DNA from: Pseudomonas endophytica
GTDB lineage: Bacteria > Pseudomonadota > Gammaproteobacteria > Pseudomonadales > Pseudomonadaceae
Direction of reading: 5' to 3'
NCBI RefSeq assembly: GCF_001411475.1
Contig: NZ_LLWH01000165.1
Location: 89,055-153,054, forward strand
DNA length: 64,000 bases
In this document: positions 39,123 through 47,505 of the stretch, piece by piece
Layout: each line of letters begins with the position of its first letter
Numbering within the stretch: position 1 is the stretch's first letter
The notes under the pieces: generated by a model
Seen by the model: only the letters and a program-made list of their open reading frames with translations
Told to the model about the DNA's origin: nothing
Databases searched by the model: none
Program-made: the position numbers and the translations under genes

Positions 39123-39566
39123 ATGAGTATTACTAAGCATTGGCTATTTCTTTCATTTGGGCTTTTGTGGCGCTCGTTTCTGTTGCTCCAAATTTACGGT
39201 TTAGTATTTAGCTTACTGATCGCAAAATTTCTGCTTTCAAATTCATCTGTAATCTTGATTAAACCAACGCTTTTATATGGATCGCTCGCGTTAATCATCT
39301 TTATTGCCCAAGTCGGATTCAAGCTAAATCTTCTCCGGGCAATGCTCGGAAAGCGTCTAAACCTGTCGCAAACGCAATGGCGTATCTGCGCGCTTTCACT
39401 GGCGTGTCTTTTCGCCACGATGGCAACCTTGAACGCCGTGGTCGCATTTTCCACATCATTTGATTTTTGGCTTTACTACAAAGTTTTTGCTAGCCCCGTG
39501 CTATTGGTTGCTGGCATATTTGCTACTTCTTGGGTCGCTATCAGCAGGGATAGCATTCACCAATAA
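39123..39566 (+). CDS. four-helix inner-membrane protein of unknown function
   Basis: 147 aa, with about four hydrophobic helices: ~20-38, ~44-64, ~88-108 and ~118-138. AAGG lies 8 bases before ATG 39123. Lower G+C than neighbours, consistent with a horizontally acquired gene. No motif or named family recognised, and no partner gene is adjacent in the same direction. Confidence 0.6.
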   Translation: MSITKHWLFLSFGLLWRSFLLLQIYGLVFSLLIAKFLLSNSSVILIKPTLLYGSLALIIFIAQVGFKLNLLRAMLGKRLNLSQTQWRICALSLACLFATMATLNAVVAFSTSFDFWLYYKVFASPVLLVAGIFATSWVAISRDSIHQ

Positions 39567-39637
39567 CAGCACCTATCTTTCCTGATGGGAGGAGCTGTCC
39601 AGCTTACGCTATCGCCAACTCCGCCCTTAATCACTGA

Positions 39638-39991
39638 CTACCGATAGCCGTCGGGGCTTGTCTTGCGTAGATTCTCACAAATATCACGCAAAACATGGGT
39701 CAATGGTGGCTCTAGCAAAAAGGCCTTCATTGTTGAAATCTCCTTTTTGTATGCGGGGTCCGCGTAGACCTTGCGGAACACAGACCTTCGCTCTTCGCTA
39801 AACGTTGTATCACTGACCAACCTTTCGAGCGTCAGGCCGCGTTCTGGGTTTCTTTCTTGGCATATCTGGAGCGCCGCTACTGCGCTGACAGCAATTGATT
39901 CTTCGCTTACCGGTTGAGTGGCCGTTGTGGCCTCGACGGTGCTCGCGACTGCAATAAACCCACACAAGATCACACTTTTTCCTGAAAACAC
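39638..39991 (-). CDS. small exported hypothetical protein
   Basis: 117 aa, GTG start at 39991 with AGGAG 7 bases upstream. Signal peptide to about VEAT (residue 22). The mature part has two cysteines (QICQERN and RDICENL) and is largely helical and charged. Not recognised. Divergent from the first DUF2388 gene: their starts are 86 bases apart. Confidence 0.6.
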   Translation of the reverse strand: MFSGKSVILCGFIAVASTVEATTATQPVSEESIAVSAVAALQICQERNPERGLTLERLVSDTTFSEERRSVFRKVYADPAYKKEISTMKAFLLEPPLTHVLRDICENLRKTSPDGYR

Positions 39992-40030
39992 TTATTTCTC
40001 CTGATTTAGACGACATTAACGGATACGTTC

Positions 40031-40077
40031 CACTCTGCTATGGTGGCGCCCTCTTTACGTTTAAGGAGCATCGAAGA
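40031..40077 (+). promoter_or_regulatory. promoter/leader of first DUF2388 gene (copy 1 of a duplicated unit)
   Basis: CTCTGCTATGGTGGCGCC at 40033-40050 is repeated with one change before the second gene (40707-40724). In both, TGCTAT lies 42 bases before the start codon. The strict conservation of distance suggests a -10 element. AAGGAG lies 9 bases before GTG 40078. Confidence 0.55.
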
Positions 40078-40404
40078 GTGGAATCATGGAAGATCCTAAC
40101 AGCCGCATTTTTGGTATTTATCAACGCTGACGCCATGGCGTGGGAAGTCGAAAATCCAGTAGAAAGAACGCTAACCGTCACGACTATTGTCCCGACGATG
40201 ATACTGGGCGGGACCACAGCGTTCACAGTTCAAGGGCCCTCTATGATGAAAAAGACGAAAGACGATGCCCTTGCATTTATTGGTTCTGACGGCGAGATAC
40301 GCGGTGCTCAGTTTAAACAGGCGTCCCAGTACTACCGCTCGACCTACAACGCTCCACTGATGTCCGACATGCAACTTGCTCAGACAATCGCAGCATCCTT
40401 CTGA
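40078..40404 (+). CDS. DUF2388 small exported protein, copy 1
   Basis: 108 aa from GTG 40078; the alignment to copy 2 (MESWKIL versus MDSWKTL) confirms the start. Signal peptide to about AMA (residue 21). The C-terminal half carries the DUF2388 signature DALAFIGSDGEIRGAQF, then YYRSTYNAPLMSDMQLAQ. This family is largely confined to pseudomonads; function unknown. Copy 2 lies 350 bases downstream; the C-terminal halves are nearly identical, the N-terminal halves are diverged. Confidence 0.8.
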   Translation: MESWKILTAAFLVFINADAMAWEVENPVERTLTVTTIVPTMILGGTTAFTVQGPSMMKKTKDDALAFIGSDGEIRGAQFKQASQYYRSTYNAPLMSDMQLAQTIAASF

Positions 40405-40706
40405 GGGCACGCTGTGGGCTTCTATGTGATGGGCATGGCTTTCTGAACTGTAAAAAGCCCGGGGCTATCCGCTGAATGCTGCTGCTTTAAGGTGCTTTCA
40501 AGGAATGAGTCGGTTTGAAAGCGGTAGTGAGCTGCCAAGTTATGCGGATGAGGTCAGCCAAATAAATTCGTACCTCAAGACGTTAAAAAACTATTCACTC
40601 TGTGTGCGACTCCACAATTATTAGAGTCCAGCTGTTCTCCGTCATGGAAGCTGACGAAATTATAAGCCGGCCCAGAGCCGGGCTTCTGGTTTCTGATGAT
40701 TCCAAG

Positions 40707-40751
40707 CTCTGCTATCGTGGCGCCCCCAGACTGCAATGGAAGCATCAAATA
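40707..40751 (+). promoter_or_regulatory. promoter/leader of second DUF2388 gene (copy 2)
   Basis: CTCTGCTATCGTGGCGCC matches copy 1 except at one base, at the same distance (42 bases from TGCTAT to the start). The ribosome site is weaker (GGAAG). An imperfect GC hairpin (40663-40685) lies just upstream. Confidence 0.5.
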
Positions 40752-41078
40752 ATGGACTCATGGAAGACACTGGCAATAGTCTTACTGGCATCGGTCAGCA
40801 CACAAGCCGTATCAGGTGACAACGTCAACCCTGTCGCTGCAGGAATATTCATCACACTATCCTTTCCAACCATTTTAATTGGAGCCACAACATCTCTGAC
40901 GACCGAACCACCAGAGATACTCAAGTCATCTAAGAGTGATGCCCTAGCATTCATTGGCTCAGACGGCGAGATTCGTGGAGCGGAGTTTGAGCAGGCTTCC
41001 AGGTACTACCGCTCAACCTACAACCCACCGTTGATGAGTGACATGCAGCTCGCACAAGCGATTGCTTCGTCCTTCTGA
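40752..41078 (+). CDS. DUF2388 small exported protein, copy 2
   Basis: 108 aa from ATG 40752. Signal peptide to about AVSG (residue 21). Shares DALAFIGSDGEIRGAEF and YYRSTYNPPLMSDMQLAQAI with copy 1. The middle (NPVAAGIFITLSFPTILIGATT) is diverged, mainly by hydrophobic substitutions. Result of a tandem duplication that included the promoter. Function unknown. An upstream open frame to 40602 is not part of the protein. Confidence 0.8.
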   Translation: MDSWKTLAIVLLASVSTQAVSGDNVNPVAAGIFITLSFPTILIGATTSLTTEPPEILKSSKSDALAFIGSDGEIRGAEFEQASRYYRSTYNPPLMSDMQLAQAIASSF

Positions 41079-41164
41079 CACCTGCTCCGCGCTTCTTGTA
41101 GAGTTGTACCGATGCATCATAGACCTGCGACCTAAACAAACAGTGAGGACCAAATCTGCTAGCA

Positions 41165-41404
41165 GTGGATGTCCGTTATCGCCCACCGTACAACTGTAGT
41201 CGCACCTATGCGACAATGCGCGCCATGTCTGGCATGAACCCCGCCTTTATTTCTCAGCAGCTTGGCCACAGCGTCCAAATGTTGTTGTCGACTTATACGC
41301 GATGGAACAACTCAAGCTCAGATTGGAGTGAGCTTGAAAAGCTCCAAATGGGTCCTGAATGGTCCCTAGCCTCTATACGCGTTCCCAAAGATATTAATAG
41401 GTAA
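41165..41404 (+). pseudogene. 3' fragment of a tyrosine-type site-specific recombinase
   Basis: 79 codons of the catalytic domain only: RPPYNCSRTYATMRAMSG holds the second catalytic Arg, QQLGHSVQMLLSTYTRW holds the conserved His and the nucleophilic Tyr. The N-terminal DNA-binding domain and the first catalytic Arg are missing, so it cannot be an active integrase. Ends 4 bases before the ABC-F start. Marks a former integrated element whose left part has been lost or replaced by the DUF2388 region. Confidence 0.8.
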
Positions 41405-41408
41405 CCCT

Positions 41409-42995
41409 TTGATCTCCACAGCTAACATCACGATGCAGTTCGGCGCAAAGCCACTATTCGAGAACGTTTCAGTAAAATTCGGCGCTGGTAACCGTTACGG
41501 TTTGATCGGTGCTAACGGTTGCGGCAAGTCCACCTTTATGAAAATCCTCGGCGACGATCTCGAGCCGTCGGGCGGCCAAGTGATGCTGGAGCCGAACGTA
41601 CGTCTGGGTAAGCTGCGCCAGGATCAGTTCGCTTATGAAGAGTTCACGGTGATCGATACGGTGATCATGGGGCACGAGGAACTCTGGAAGGTCAAGGCTG
41701 AGCGCGATCGTATCTATTCGCTGCCAGAAATGACCGAAGAGGACGGCATGGCTGTTGCCGAACTCGAAACCGAGTTCGCAGAAATGGACGGCTACACCGC
41801 CGAGTCTCGTGCCGGCGATCTGCTGCTGGGGCTGGGTATCGGGATTGAGCAACACAACGGTCCGATGAGCGAAGTGTCGCCAGGCTGGAAGCTACGTGTT
41901 CTGCTGGCGCAGGCGCTGTTCTCGGACCCTGAAGTCCTGCTGCTCGACGAACCCACCAACCACTTGGACATCAACACTATCCGCTGGCTGGAAAACGTTC
42001 TGACTCAGCGCAACAGCCTGATGATCATCATTTCTCACGATAGACACTTTCTGAACAGCGTCTGCACTCACATGGCTGACCTGGATTACGGCGAACTGCG
42101 TCTGTTCCCAGGCAACTATGACGAGTACATGACGGCCGCGACCCAATCACGCGAGCAATTGCTGTCGGACAACGCCAAAAAGAAAGCTCAGATCAACGAG
42201 CTGCAATCGTTTGTTAGCCGCTTCTCGGCCAACGCCTCGAAAGCTAAACAGGCGACCTCGCGCGCTAAACAGATCGACAAGATCCAATTGGCTGAAGTCA
42301 AACCTTCAAGCCGCGTCAGCCCGTTTATCCGCTTCGAGCAGACCAAAAAGCTGCACCGCCAAGCAGTGACGGTTGAGCACATGGCCAAAGGCTTTGACGG
42401 CAAGACACTGTTTAAAGACTTTAGCTTTACGATTGAAGCTGGCGAGCGGGTGGCGATCATCGGCCCTAACGGTATTGGCAAAACCACGCTGCTGCGCACT
42501 TTGGTCAATGAATTGACCCCTGATGCCGGCTCGGTGAAGTGGACTGAAGCGGCCGAGTTGGGCTACTACGCGCAGGACCACGCTCACGATTTTGAAGACG
42601 ACGTGACCTTGTTCGATTGGATGAGTCAATGGACTCAGGGCGAGCAAATGGTGCGTGGCACGTTGGGCCGCATGTTGTTCTCGAACGATGAAATTCTAAA
42701 ATCGGTCAAAGTTATCTCCGGTGGTGAGCAGGGTCGCATGCTGTTCGGCAAGCTAATCCTGCAAAAGCCGAACGTCTTGATCATGGACGAACCGACCAAC
42801 CACTTGGACATGGAGTCCATTGAGGCGCTGAACTTGGCGCTGGAAAACTACCCTGGCACGCTGGTTTTCGTCAGCCATGACCGTGAATTCGTTTCGTCGC
42901 TGGCCACTCGGATTATCGAGCTGAGCCCAAGCGGGGTGATCGACTTCAGCGGTACTTATGATGACTACTTGCGCAGCCAAGGCGTAGTGTTCTGA
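41409..42995 (+). CDS. ybiT: ABC-F family ATPase, YbiT-like
   Basis: 528 aa. Two ABC domains without membrane parts. First: Walker [10 protein letters not shown], signature [10 protein letters not shown] in the atypical YbiT form, Walker [12 protein letters not shown]. Linker helices (~240-310) with the Arg/Lys-rich arm. Second: [31 protein letters not shown] proteins act on ribosomes. Start is TTG 41409 ([12 protein letters not shown]), with AGGTAA upstream inside the end of the recombinase fragment; no better start exists. Terminator at 43036. Confidence 0.93.
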   Translation: MISTANITMQFGAKPLFENVSVKFGAGNRYGLIGANGCGKSTFMKILGDDLEPSGGQVMLEPNVRLGKLRQDQFAYEEFTVIDTVIMGHEELWKVKAERDRIYSLPEMTEEDGMAVAELETEFAEMDGYTAESRAGDLLLGLGIGIEQHNGPMSEVSPGWKLRVLLAQALFSDPEVLLLDEPTNHLDINTIRWLENVLTQRNSLMIIISHDRHFLNSVCTHMADLDYGELRLFPGNYDEYMTAATQSREQLLSDNAKKKAQINELQSFVSRFSANASKAKQATSRAKQIDKIQLAEVKPSSRVSPFIRFEQTKKLHRQAVTVEHMAKGFDGKTLFKDFSFTIEAGERVAIIGPNGIGKTTLLRTLVNELTPDAGSVKWTEAAELGYYAQDHAHDFEDDVTLFDWMSQWTQGEQMVRGTLGRMLFSNDEILKSVKVISGGEQGRMLFGKLILQKPNVLIMDEPTNHLDMESIEALNLALENYPGTLVFVSHDREFVSSLATRIIELSPSGVIDFSGTYDDYLRSQGVVF

Positions 42996-43035
42996 TTACT
43001 GTGACTATCTGTCACTGAGTCAGATGTTTAATAAG

Positions 43036-43063
43036 AAACCCCGTCTAGGTGACGGGGTTTTTT
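43036..43063 (+). terminator. rho-independent terminator after ABC-F gene
   Basis: AAACCCCGTC (43036-43045) pairs with GACGGGGTTT (43051-43060) around TAGGT, with the T-run continuing to 43063. Confidence 0.93.
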
Positions 43064-43320
43064 GTTTCTAGATATGGAATATATCTTACGCTCAATATCG
43101 AAAAGACCTCTGCAGAGAACCGAAAACCAATCTCTCGTGTACAACACATGTACAAATCTCTTAAAAATGTTAAATCGTAAAAAACAGCAACATCAGGAAT
43201 TATCAAAGGCAACTAGCCAGTGTTGTTTAAAAAAACTCCTACGCCAATATACGCAGCGCCGGGCTTATTTAAATCAATAAGCTTACGCGAGCGATATAAA
43301 TTTCTATTAGAGTAATAAAC
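43064..43320. other. AT-rich spacer
   Basis: 257 bases, clearly lower in G+C than the flanks. It contains an open frame (43074-43280, basic, no ribosome site) that is not convincing. Probably part of the accessory segment. Confidence 0.4.
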
Positions 43321-43707
43321 ATGCGCTTTTTGATGATGTCTGTGGCTGTTCCAACATTATTTTTGGGCTTTCAAAGCTCTGCATACGCTGAATGGCCTTT
43401 CGACGGGTTCCCTTGCTGTCCTTTTAGTGACGCAACGCTGAAAACCAATGTACAACCCCTTACTGGAGCCACTCAAAAGCTACTGCAAATTCAAGGGGTT
43501 ACTTTTAATTGGAAAGAAGGTGGCCGTGAGGACATTGGCGTTATAGCTCAAGAAGTGAAAAAGGTTTACCCCCAACTGGTTCGTGAAGACACCGCACATA
43601 TGCGTGTCGACTACGAAAAGCTCGTCGCTCCGCTGATCGAGTCTGTTCGCGAAATGGACGCACGAATCAAACAACTGGAAACGGCCAACACAACCCACGC
43701 CCGCTAA
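43321..43707 (+). CDS. exported protein with stand-alone S74-type (tail-fibre chaperone) domain
   Basis: 128 aa. Signal peptide to about AYA (residue 23), then a 12-residue stretch with two cysteines, then a Peptidase_S74 domain starting at SDATLKTNV: Ser36 and Lys41 match the Ser-Lys pair of the self-cleaving intramolecular chaperone of phage tail fibres. The rest (IQGVTFNWKEGGREDIGVIAQEV ... ARIKQLE) fits the family, ending in the helical trimerisation stalk. S74 domains normally sit at the end of long fibres; here the domain stands alone and is secreted. Role unknown. Confidence 0.82.
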   Translation: MRFLMMSVAVPTLFLGFQSSAYAEWPFDGFPCCPFSDATLKTNVQPLTGATQKLLQIQGVTFNWKEGGREDIGVIAQEVKKVYPQLVREDTAHMRVDYEKLVAPLIESVREMDARIKQLETANTTHAR

Positions 43708-43834
43708 CCAACACGTATGCTTGGACCGGCTAGCAGACGGATGCTGGCCGGCAACAACTTTACCGCCCTTTAGGCAAACCTAGCGTCAGCAACAACAGCG
43801 CTATGCTGTTTATCTAACCCAATTCCCTAATCCA

Positions 43835-44872
43835 TCAGTGATCTGCCGTTCGCAGCATGGAGTGGGAATGAGTGTTCAAGACCTTGTTGAAAAAACGCCC
43901 TGACTCGTAAATCAAGTTGCGATGGATGTCTTCACGATCGACACCGTTTGCATCGGTACATGCCCACGCCATGCTGGCACGCTGTTCATCTGTGCAAGGT
44001 GCCATAAACACGAAATGCCCGGCACCGGGTATCAAATTGAATTGCGGAACCAATGGCAACTTGCGCGCCAAGGCTTCGGCATTTTTATCCGCAAACACGG
44101 TTTGATCACCATCACCGCTGTACAGCAAAACCGGAACTTGCACTTGGGATAACGTTTCGCGCCCAAACATAAGGCTCAACGGCGCCATCAGCAGCAACGC
44201 CCGAACCCGCGAGTCAGCCACTGGGCGTAAATCATCACGATCAGCCATCAGTTCACCTTGAGTGGAACACGCATCATGGTCGTCTGGCCTTTCTTGGCAG
44301 TAACGCCGCAAACGGTCTAGATCAGGCTGAGCGCCCGCTAAAATCAGCGCGGTTTCTCCGCCTGCCGAATAACCGATAATCCCAACTTGGTCAGCATTTA
44401 CATAGGGTGACAAGCTGTTATCGCTGAGTACGGCGCTGATGGCTGCCGAGATTTGCATCGGCCGCCCGTAAAGGTTACTCAAGGTTCCTGTGCGACTGTG
44501 ATCTTTAACGTTGTCGCCTGGATGCAGCACCGCCACTACCACAAAGCCTTTGCGGGCCAGAGCAGTAATCAAGTCATGCTGTGCCAACGGGGTTCCGACA
44601 TTGCCATGTGACAACACCAGCATCGGATAGTGGCCCATAGCGATCTTTGCGTCTGCAGAGGCCTCAATGTCATAGACGCCCATTCTGCTACTCGTCTCTG
44701 GCCCCTCTGACGGGTAAAACACAATAGCGTTCATTGACTGCTTATCTACCGGATCCTGAAAGTGCAGACGATGAAAACCCACGCTCCGTTGGCTATGCAC
44801 CGCAGGCTCGGCGTGCACCCATAGAGGGCAACTGCTAATCAGCAGAAACAGTACAGCGCACAAACGCATCAT
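43835..44872 (-). CDS. exported alpha/beta hydrolase (dienelactone hydrolase-like)
   Basis: 345 aa, signal peptide to about VHAE (residue 22). The nucleophile elbow is GYSAGGE (~170), with an oxyanion-region LSHGNVGTP (~88) and catalytic His in GAGHFVFM (~285). It resembles the predicted dienelactone hydrolase group (COG4188). Substrate unknown; several Cys in the middle (RYCQERPDDHDACSTQG) could form disulfides after export. Downstream of azoR in the same direction but separated by a terminator. Confidence 0.8.
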   Translation of the reverse strand: MMRLCAVLFLLISSCPLWVHAEPAVHSQRSVGFHRLHFQDPVDKQSMNAIVFYPSEGPETSSRMGVYDIEASADAKIAMGHYPMLVLSHGNVGTPLAQHDLITALARKGFVVVAVLHPGDNVKDHSRTGTLSNLYGRPMQISAAISAVLSDNSLSPYVNADQVGIIGYSAGGETALILAGAQPDLDRLRRYCQERPDDHDACSTQGELMADRDDLRPVADSRVRALLLMAPLSLMFGRETLSQVQVPVLLYSGDGDQTVFADKNAEALARKLPLVPQFNLIPGAGHFVFMAPCTDEQRASMAWACTDANGVDREDIHRNLIYESGRFFNKVLNTHSHSMLRTADH

Positions 44873-44913
44873 GGCGGCTCACCTTCACTCGCGCGCAGCT
44901 TACACAGGCAACC

Positions 44914-44939
44914 AAAAAAGGACGGTCAACCCGTCCTTT
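44914..44939 (-). terminator. rho-independent terminator of azoR
   Basis: AAAGGACGG (44917-44925) pairs with CCGTCCTTT (44931-44939) around TCAAC. On the minus strand a T-run follows. It sits between azoR and the hydrolase gene. Confidence 0.85.
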
Positions 44940-45031
44940 GCATAACCCAAGCCAACGCACTTAACGCTGCACTCTGGCCAATCATGGTTCCCAGCGTACA
45001 GCGTTTAGCCGCTCATGCACGGTGTGAAAGC

Positions 45032-45643
45032 TTACGCGGCGCTGAACAAACCCTGATTAATGTGCTGATGGGCATCGCTCAGCGCTTTGTTGCGAACTTC
45101 TTCGCCATAACCAAGGCCCTCTGCGCGCACGAACTCCACATCGGTAATGCCGAAAAAGCCCAACAACAGTTTCAAGTAGTCTTCATGGGCCACGCCAGTC
45201 GTTTGGCCTGCATGGATGCCACCGGACGTCGACACCACGATAACTTTCTTATTGCCACACAGACCCACAGGCCCAGTTTCGGTGTAACGGAACGTTTGGC
45301 CAGCCACCGCGACGCGGTCGATCCAAGCTTTAAGTTGGGTAGGTATAGTGAAGTTGTACATCGGCGCACCGATCACCACTGCATCGGCGGCTAAAAACTG
45401 AGCCAGTGTCTCTGCGCTCAACTCTGCTTCTAATTTTTGCGCCGCATCCCGCAGTTCAGCGGGTGTACCCGCAGCCACCAGAGTCGCCGCCGAAAAATGC
45501 TGAATACCTTCGCTGGCCAAGTCGCGATAGCTCACTTCAACACTCGGGTCAGCAGCTTGCCAAGCCTTGACGACTTCCCTGCTCAACTGACGTGAAGCCG
45601 AGTTGTCGCCCAAGATGCTCGAATCAATGTGTAAAAGTTTCAT
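45032..45643 (-). CDS. azoR: FMN-dependent NADH-azoreductase
   Basis: 203 aa from ATG 45643 (TTTGGAG upstream). Flavodoxin-like: [20 protein letters not shown] binds the FMN phosphate, then [17 protein letters not shown] and STSGGIHAG. Reduces azo dyes and quinones with NADH; probably a quinone-stress enzyme in the cell. Divergent from the LysR gene at 45770 (126 bases between starts), the usual arrangement for its regulator. Confidence 0.94.
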   Translation of the reverse strand: MKLLHIDSSILGDNSASRQLSREVVKAWQAADPSVEVSYRDLASEGIQHFSAATLVAAGTPAELRDAAQKLEAELSAETLAQFLAADAVVIGAPMYNFTIPTQLKAWIDRVAVAGQTFRYTETGPVGLCGNKKVIVVSTSGGIHAGQTTGVAHEDYLKLLLGFFGITDVEFVRAEGLGYGEEVRNKALSDAHQHINQGLFSAA

Positions 45644-45769
45644 GCTGATCTCCAAATGAGGATCGCCGCCAAGCGATCAAGTGAGGGGGATACTACCGAT
45701 GAAACCAATCGACGATAAGTCAGCGAACATGCGATAGTTCGTCCCACCTGTAGGACAGTGAGCACAGCA

Positions 45770-46678
45770 ATGCAAGATCTTAATGACCTGTACTACTTCG
45801 CCAAAGTGGTCGAAGCCGGTGGCTTCGCTGCTGCAGGCCGCACTTTGGGTATTCCAAAATCGCGTTTATCAAGGCGGGTGGCCGAACTGGAGGAACGCTT
45901 GGGGGCGCGGCTGCTACAGCGCACCACGCGTCAGTTAAAGCTGACAGCCGTTGGCGAACGTTACCTGAATCATTGCCAAGCCATGTTGTTACAAGCAGAA
46001 ATGGCCGACGAGGCCGTGGCCAGTATGTCCAGTGAGCCTCGTGGGCGCTTGCGCGTTTCTTGCCCCGTGGGTTTGGCTCATCAATTTATGCCCGAGGTTG
46101 TCAGTTCTTTTCTGGATGCTTATCCGCATGTGCAATTGGAAGTGAGCTTGCTCAACCGGCGCGTCGACTTGATCACCGAAGGCATTGATGTGGCCATGCG
46201 CGTACGAGAATTAGGTGACGAAGATCCGTTACTCGTGACACGACGATTGCGCCAAGCCGTGACGGTGATGGTGGCTAGCCCAGAGTTTGCTCAACAATGG
46301 TCTATCACCACCCCTGACGATCTGAAAAAAGCCCCAGTTTTAGGCGCGCTTGAGGCTGATCGAATGGTCCATTTGCGCATGCTCGACGCGCAAGGCAAGT
46401 CTTGCGACTTAGTGCTGGAAGCACGTCTGGGTATTGATGATTTCAATGTGCGCAAAGCGTGCACCCTGAAAGGTCTTGGGTTCACGGTATTGCCTATGAT
46501 GTATTGCGAGCAGGAACTGCAAAGCGGCCAACTGGTTCAGTTACTGCCTAAATGGTCATTACCCGGTGGCTGGCTACAAGCCGTGTATCCACACCGTCGC
46601 GGCCTCATGCCAGCAGTGCGGGCTTGGATTGAACACTTGGCAGAAACCTTCGAACGTTGTGTAGAGAAGACCCTATGA
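45770..46678 (+). CDS. LysR-family transcriptional regulator, divergent from azoR
   Basis: 302 aa from ATG 45770; a GTG at 45758 is too close to the ribosome site. HTH: LYYFAKVVEAGGFAAAGRTL ... AELEERLGARLLQRTTR. Effector domain GRLRVSCPVGLAHQFMPEV typical of the CrgA/AaeR branch. Probably controls azoR. Its stop overlaps the ATG of the next gene (ATGA), so the two are translationally coupled. Confidence 0.9.
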   Translation: MQDLNDLYYFAKVVEAGGFAAAGRTLGIPKSRLSRRVAELEERLGARLLQRTTRQLKLTAVGERYLNHCQAMLLQAEMADEAVASMSSEPRGRLRVSCPVGLAHQFMPEVVSSFLDAYPHVQLEVSLLNRRVDLITEGIDVAMRVRELGDEDPLLVTRRLRQAVTVMVASPEFAQQWSITTPDDLKKAPVLGALEADRMVHLRMLDAQGKSCDLVLEARLGIDDFNVRKACTLKGLGFTVLPMMYCEQELQSGQLVQLLPKWSLPGGWLQAVYPHRRGLMPAVRAWIEHLAETFERCVEKTL

Positions 46679-47046
46679 CACGCACATCCGCGCAAAAAAT
46701 CATGACCAAACAACAAGTCGCCGCATTCTGTCGTAGCCTGCCGGGTGTGAAAGAGGATGTGAAATGGGGCGGGGTTGAGGTGTTCTATATTGACCAGAGC
46801 AAAATGTTTGCCCTGTTCAATCTCAATCACAACGGACTGTCGTTCAAGGTCGATAAAAATCTGTTTTTGGGCTACATAGATCGCCCGGGGATACGCCCAT
46901 CGCCTTATCTGGCGCGGGCTCATTGGATCAATATGCAAGCGCCCTACCCCATGGGCGAGCAAGAGCTACAAGACTTGCTACGTCGCTCCCACCAATTAGT
47001 GGTGGGCAAATTGCCCAAAAAGCGTCAGATCGGCTTAATGATCTGA
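46675..47046 (+). CDS. MmcQ/YjbR-family protein
   Basis: 123 aa from ATG 46675, overlapping the LysR stop. CRSLPGVKEDVKWGG, FALFNLNHNGLSFKVD, RPSPYLARAHWINMQ and the end RRSHQLVVGKLPKKRQ are the conserved parts of the MmcQ/YjbR (CyaY-like fold) family, annotated as DNA-binding but without an established role. A later in-frame ATG (46702) is a possible alternative start. Confidence 0.85.
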   Translation: MTRTSAQKIMTKQQVAAFCRSLPGVKEDVKWGGVEVFYIDQSKMFALFNLNHNGLSFKVDKNLFLGYIDRPGIRPSPYLARAHWINMQAPYPMGEQELQDLLRRSHQLVVGKLPKKRQIGLMI

Positions 47047-47062
47047 CGCAATCGGTAGCCGC

Positions 47063-47470
47063 TTACAGGTTCAGAAAAGTAACTTTCAAGAACAGCACGT
47101 CAATCCAAACCGCTTGATGCACGGCCACGATCAACCAGAACCAAACCAGATAAGACACCTTGCGCGTTTTATGGCGCAACACTTGCTGTGCCACCAACGC
47201 GCCAGGCCATCCGCCTAGCAGTTCAACGCTGTGCAGGGCTTTTTCAGGAATCCGCCAGCGGCCGCTTTTGGCGCACTGTTTGTCGTACGCATACAGCACG
47301 AACGCCACCACGCTGGCCGCGCAATAGGCCAACAAGGGTACGCGGGTGATACCGGTGAGTAACACGCTCAATGAACCACCCAGCGGCATCGCACACAGCA
47401 GCGCGAGTACTAGCAGCTTAAGTTTCAAGTGACGAATCGGCGCGCCGGGTTGCTCAGACACCTTGGGCAC
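47063..47470 (-). CDS. DUF1294 membrane protein
   Basis: About 135 aa from GTG 47470 with GAGG 8 bases upstream; the frame is open to a TTG at 47509 that overlaps the uppP stop. Three to four hydrophobic helices. The DUF1294 signature YAYDKQCAKSGRWRIPEKALH and LGGWPGALVAQQVLRHKTRK is clear. In other bacteria it is often fused to a cold-shock domain; that domain is absent here. Function unknown. Convergent with the YjbR gene. Confidence 0.82.
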   Translation of the reverse strand: MPKVSEQPGAPIRHLKLKLLVLALLCAMPLGGSLSVLLTGITRVPLLAYCAASVVAFVLYAYDKQCAKSGRWRIPEKALHSVELLGGWPGALVAQQVLRHKTRKVSYLVWFWLIVAVHQAVWIDVLFLKVTFLNL

Positions 47471-47505
47471 CCCAAAAGCCTCACGCCGATCCTTCGTTAA
47501 GCGCT

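Noticed and set aside
43074..43280. Basic 68-codon ORF after the ABC-F terminator
   Set aside because: No ribosome site, AT-rich composition, begins just after the terminator, no recognisable motif.
44984..45394. Long plus-strand ORF across azoR
   Set aside because: It is the antisense shadow of azoR, which has a complete conserved protein on the other strand.
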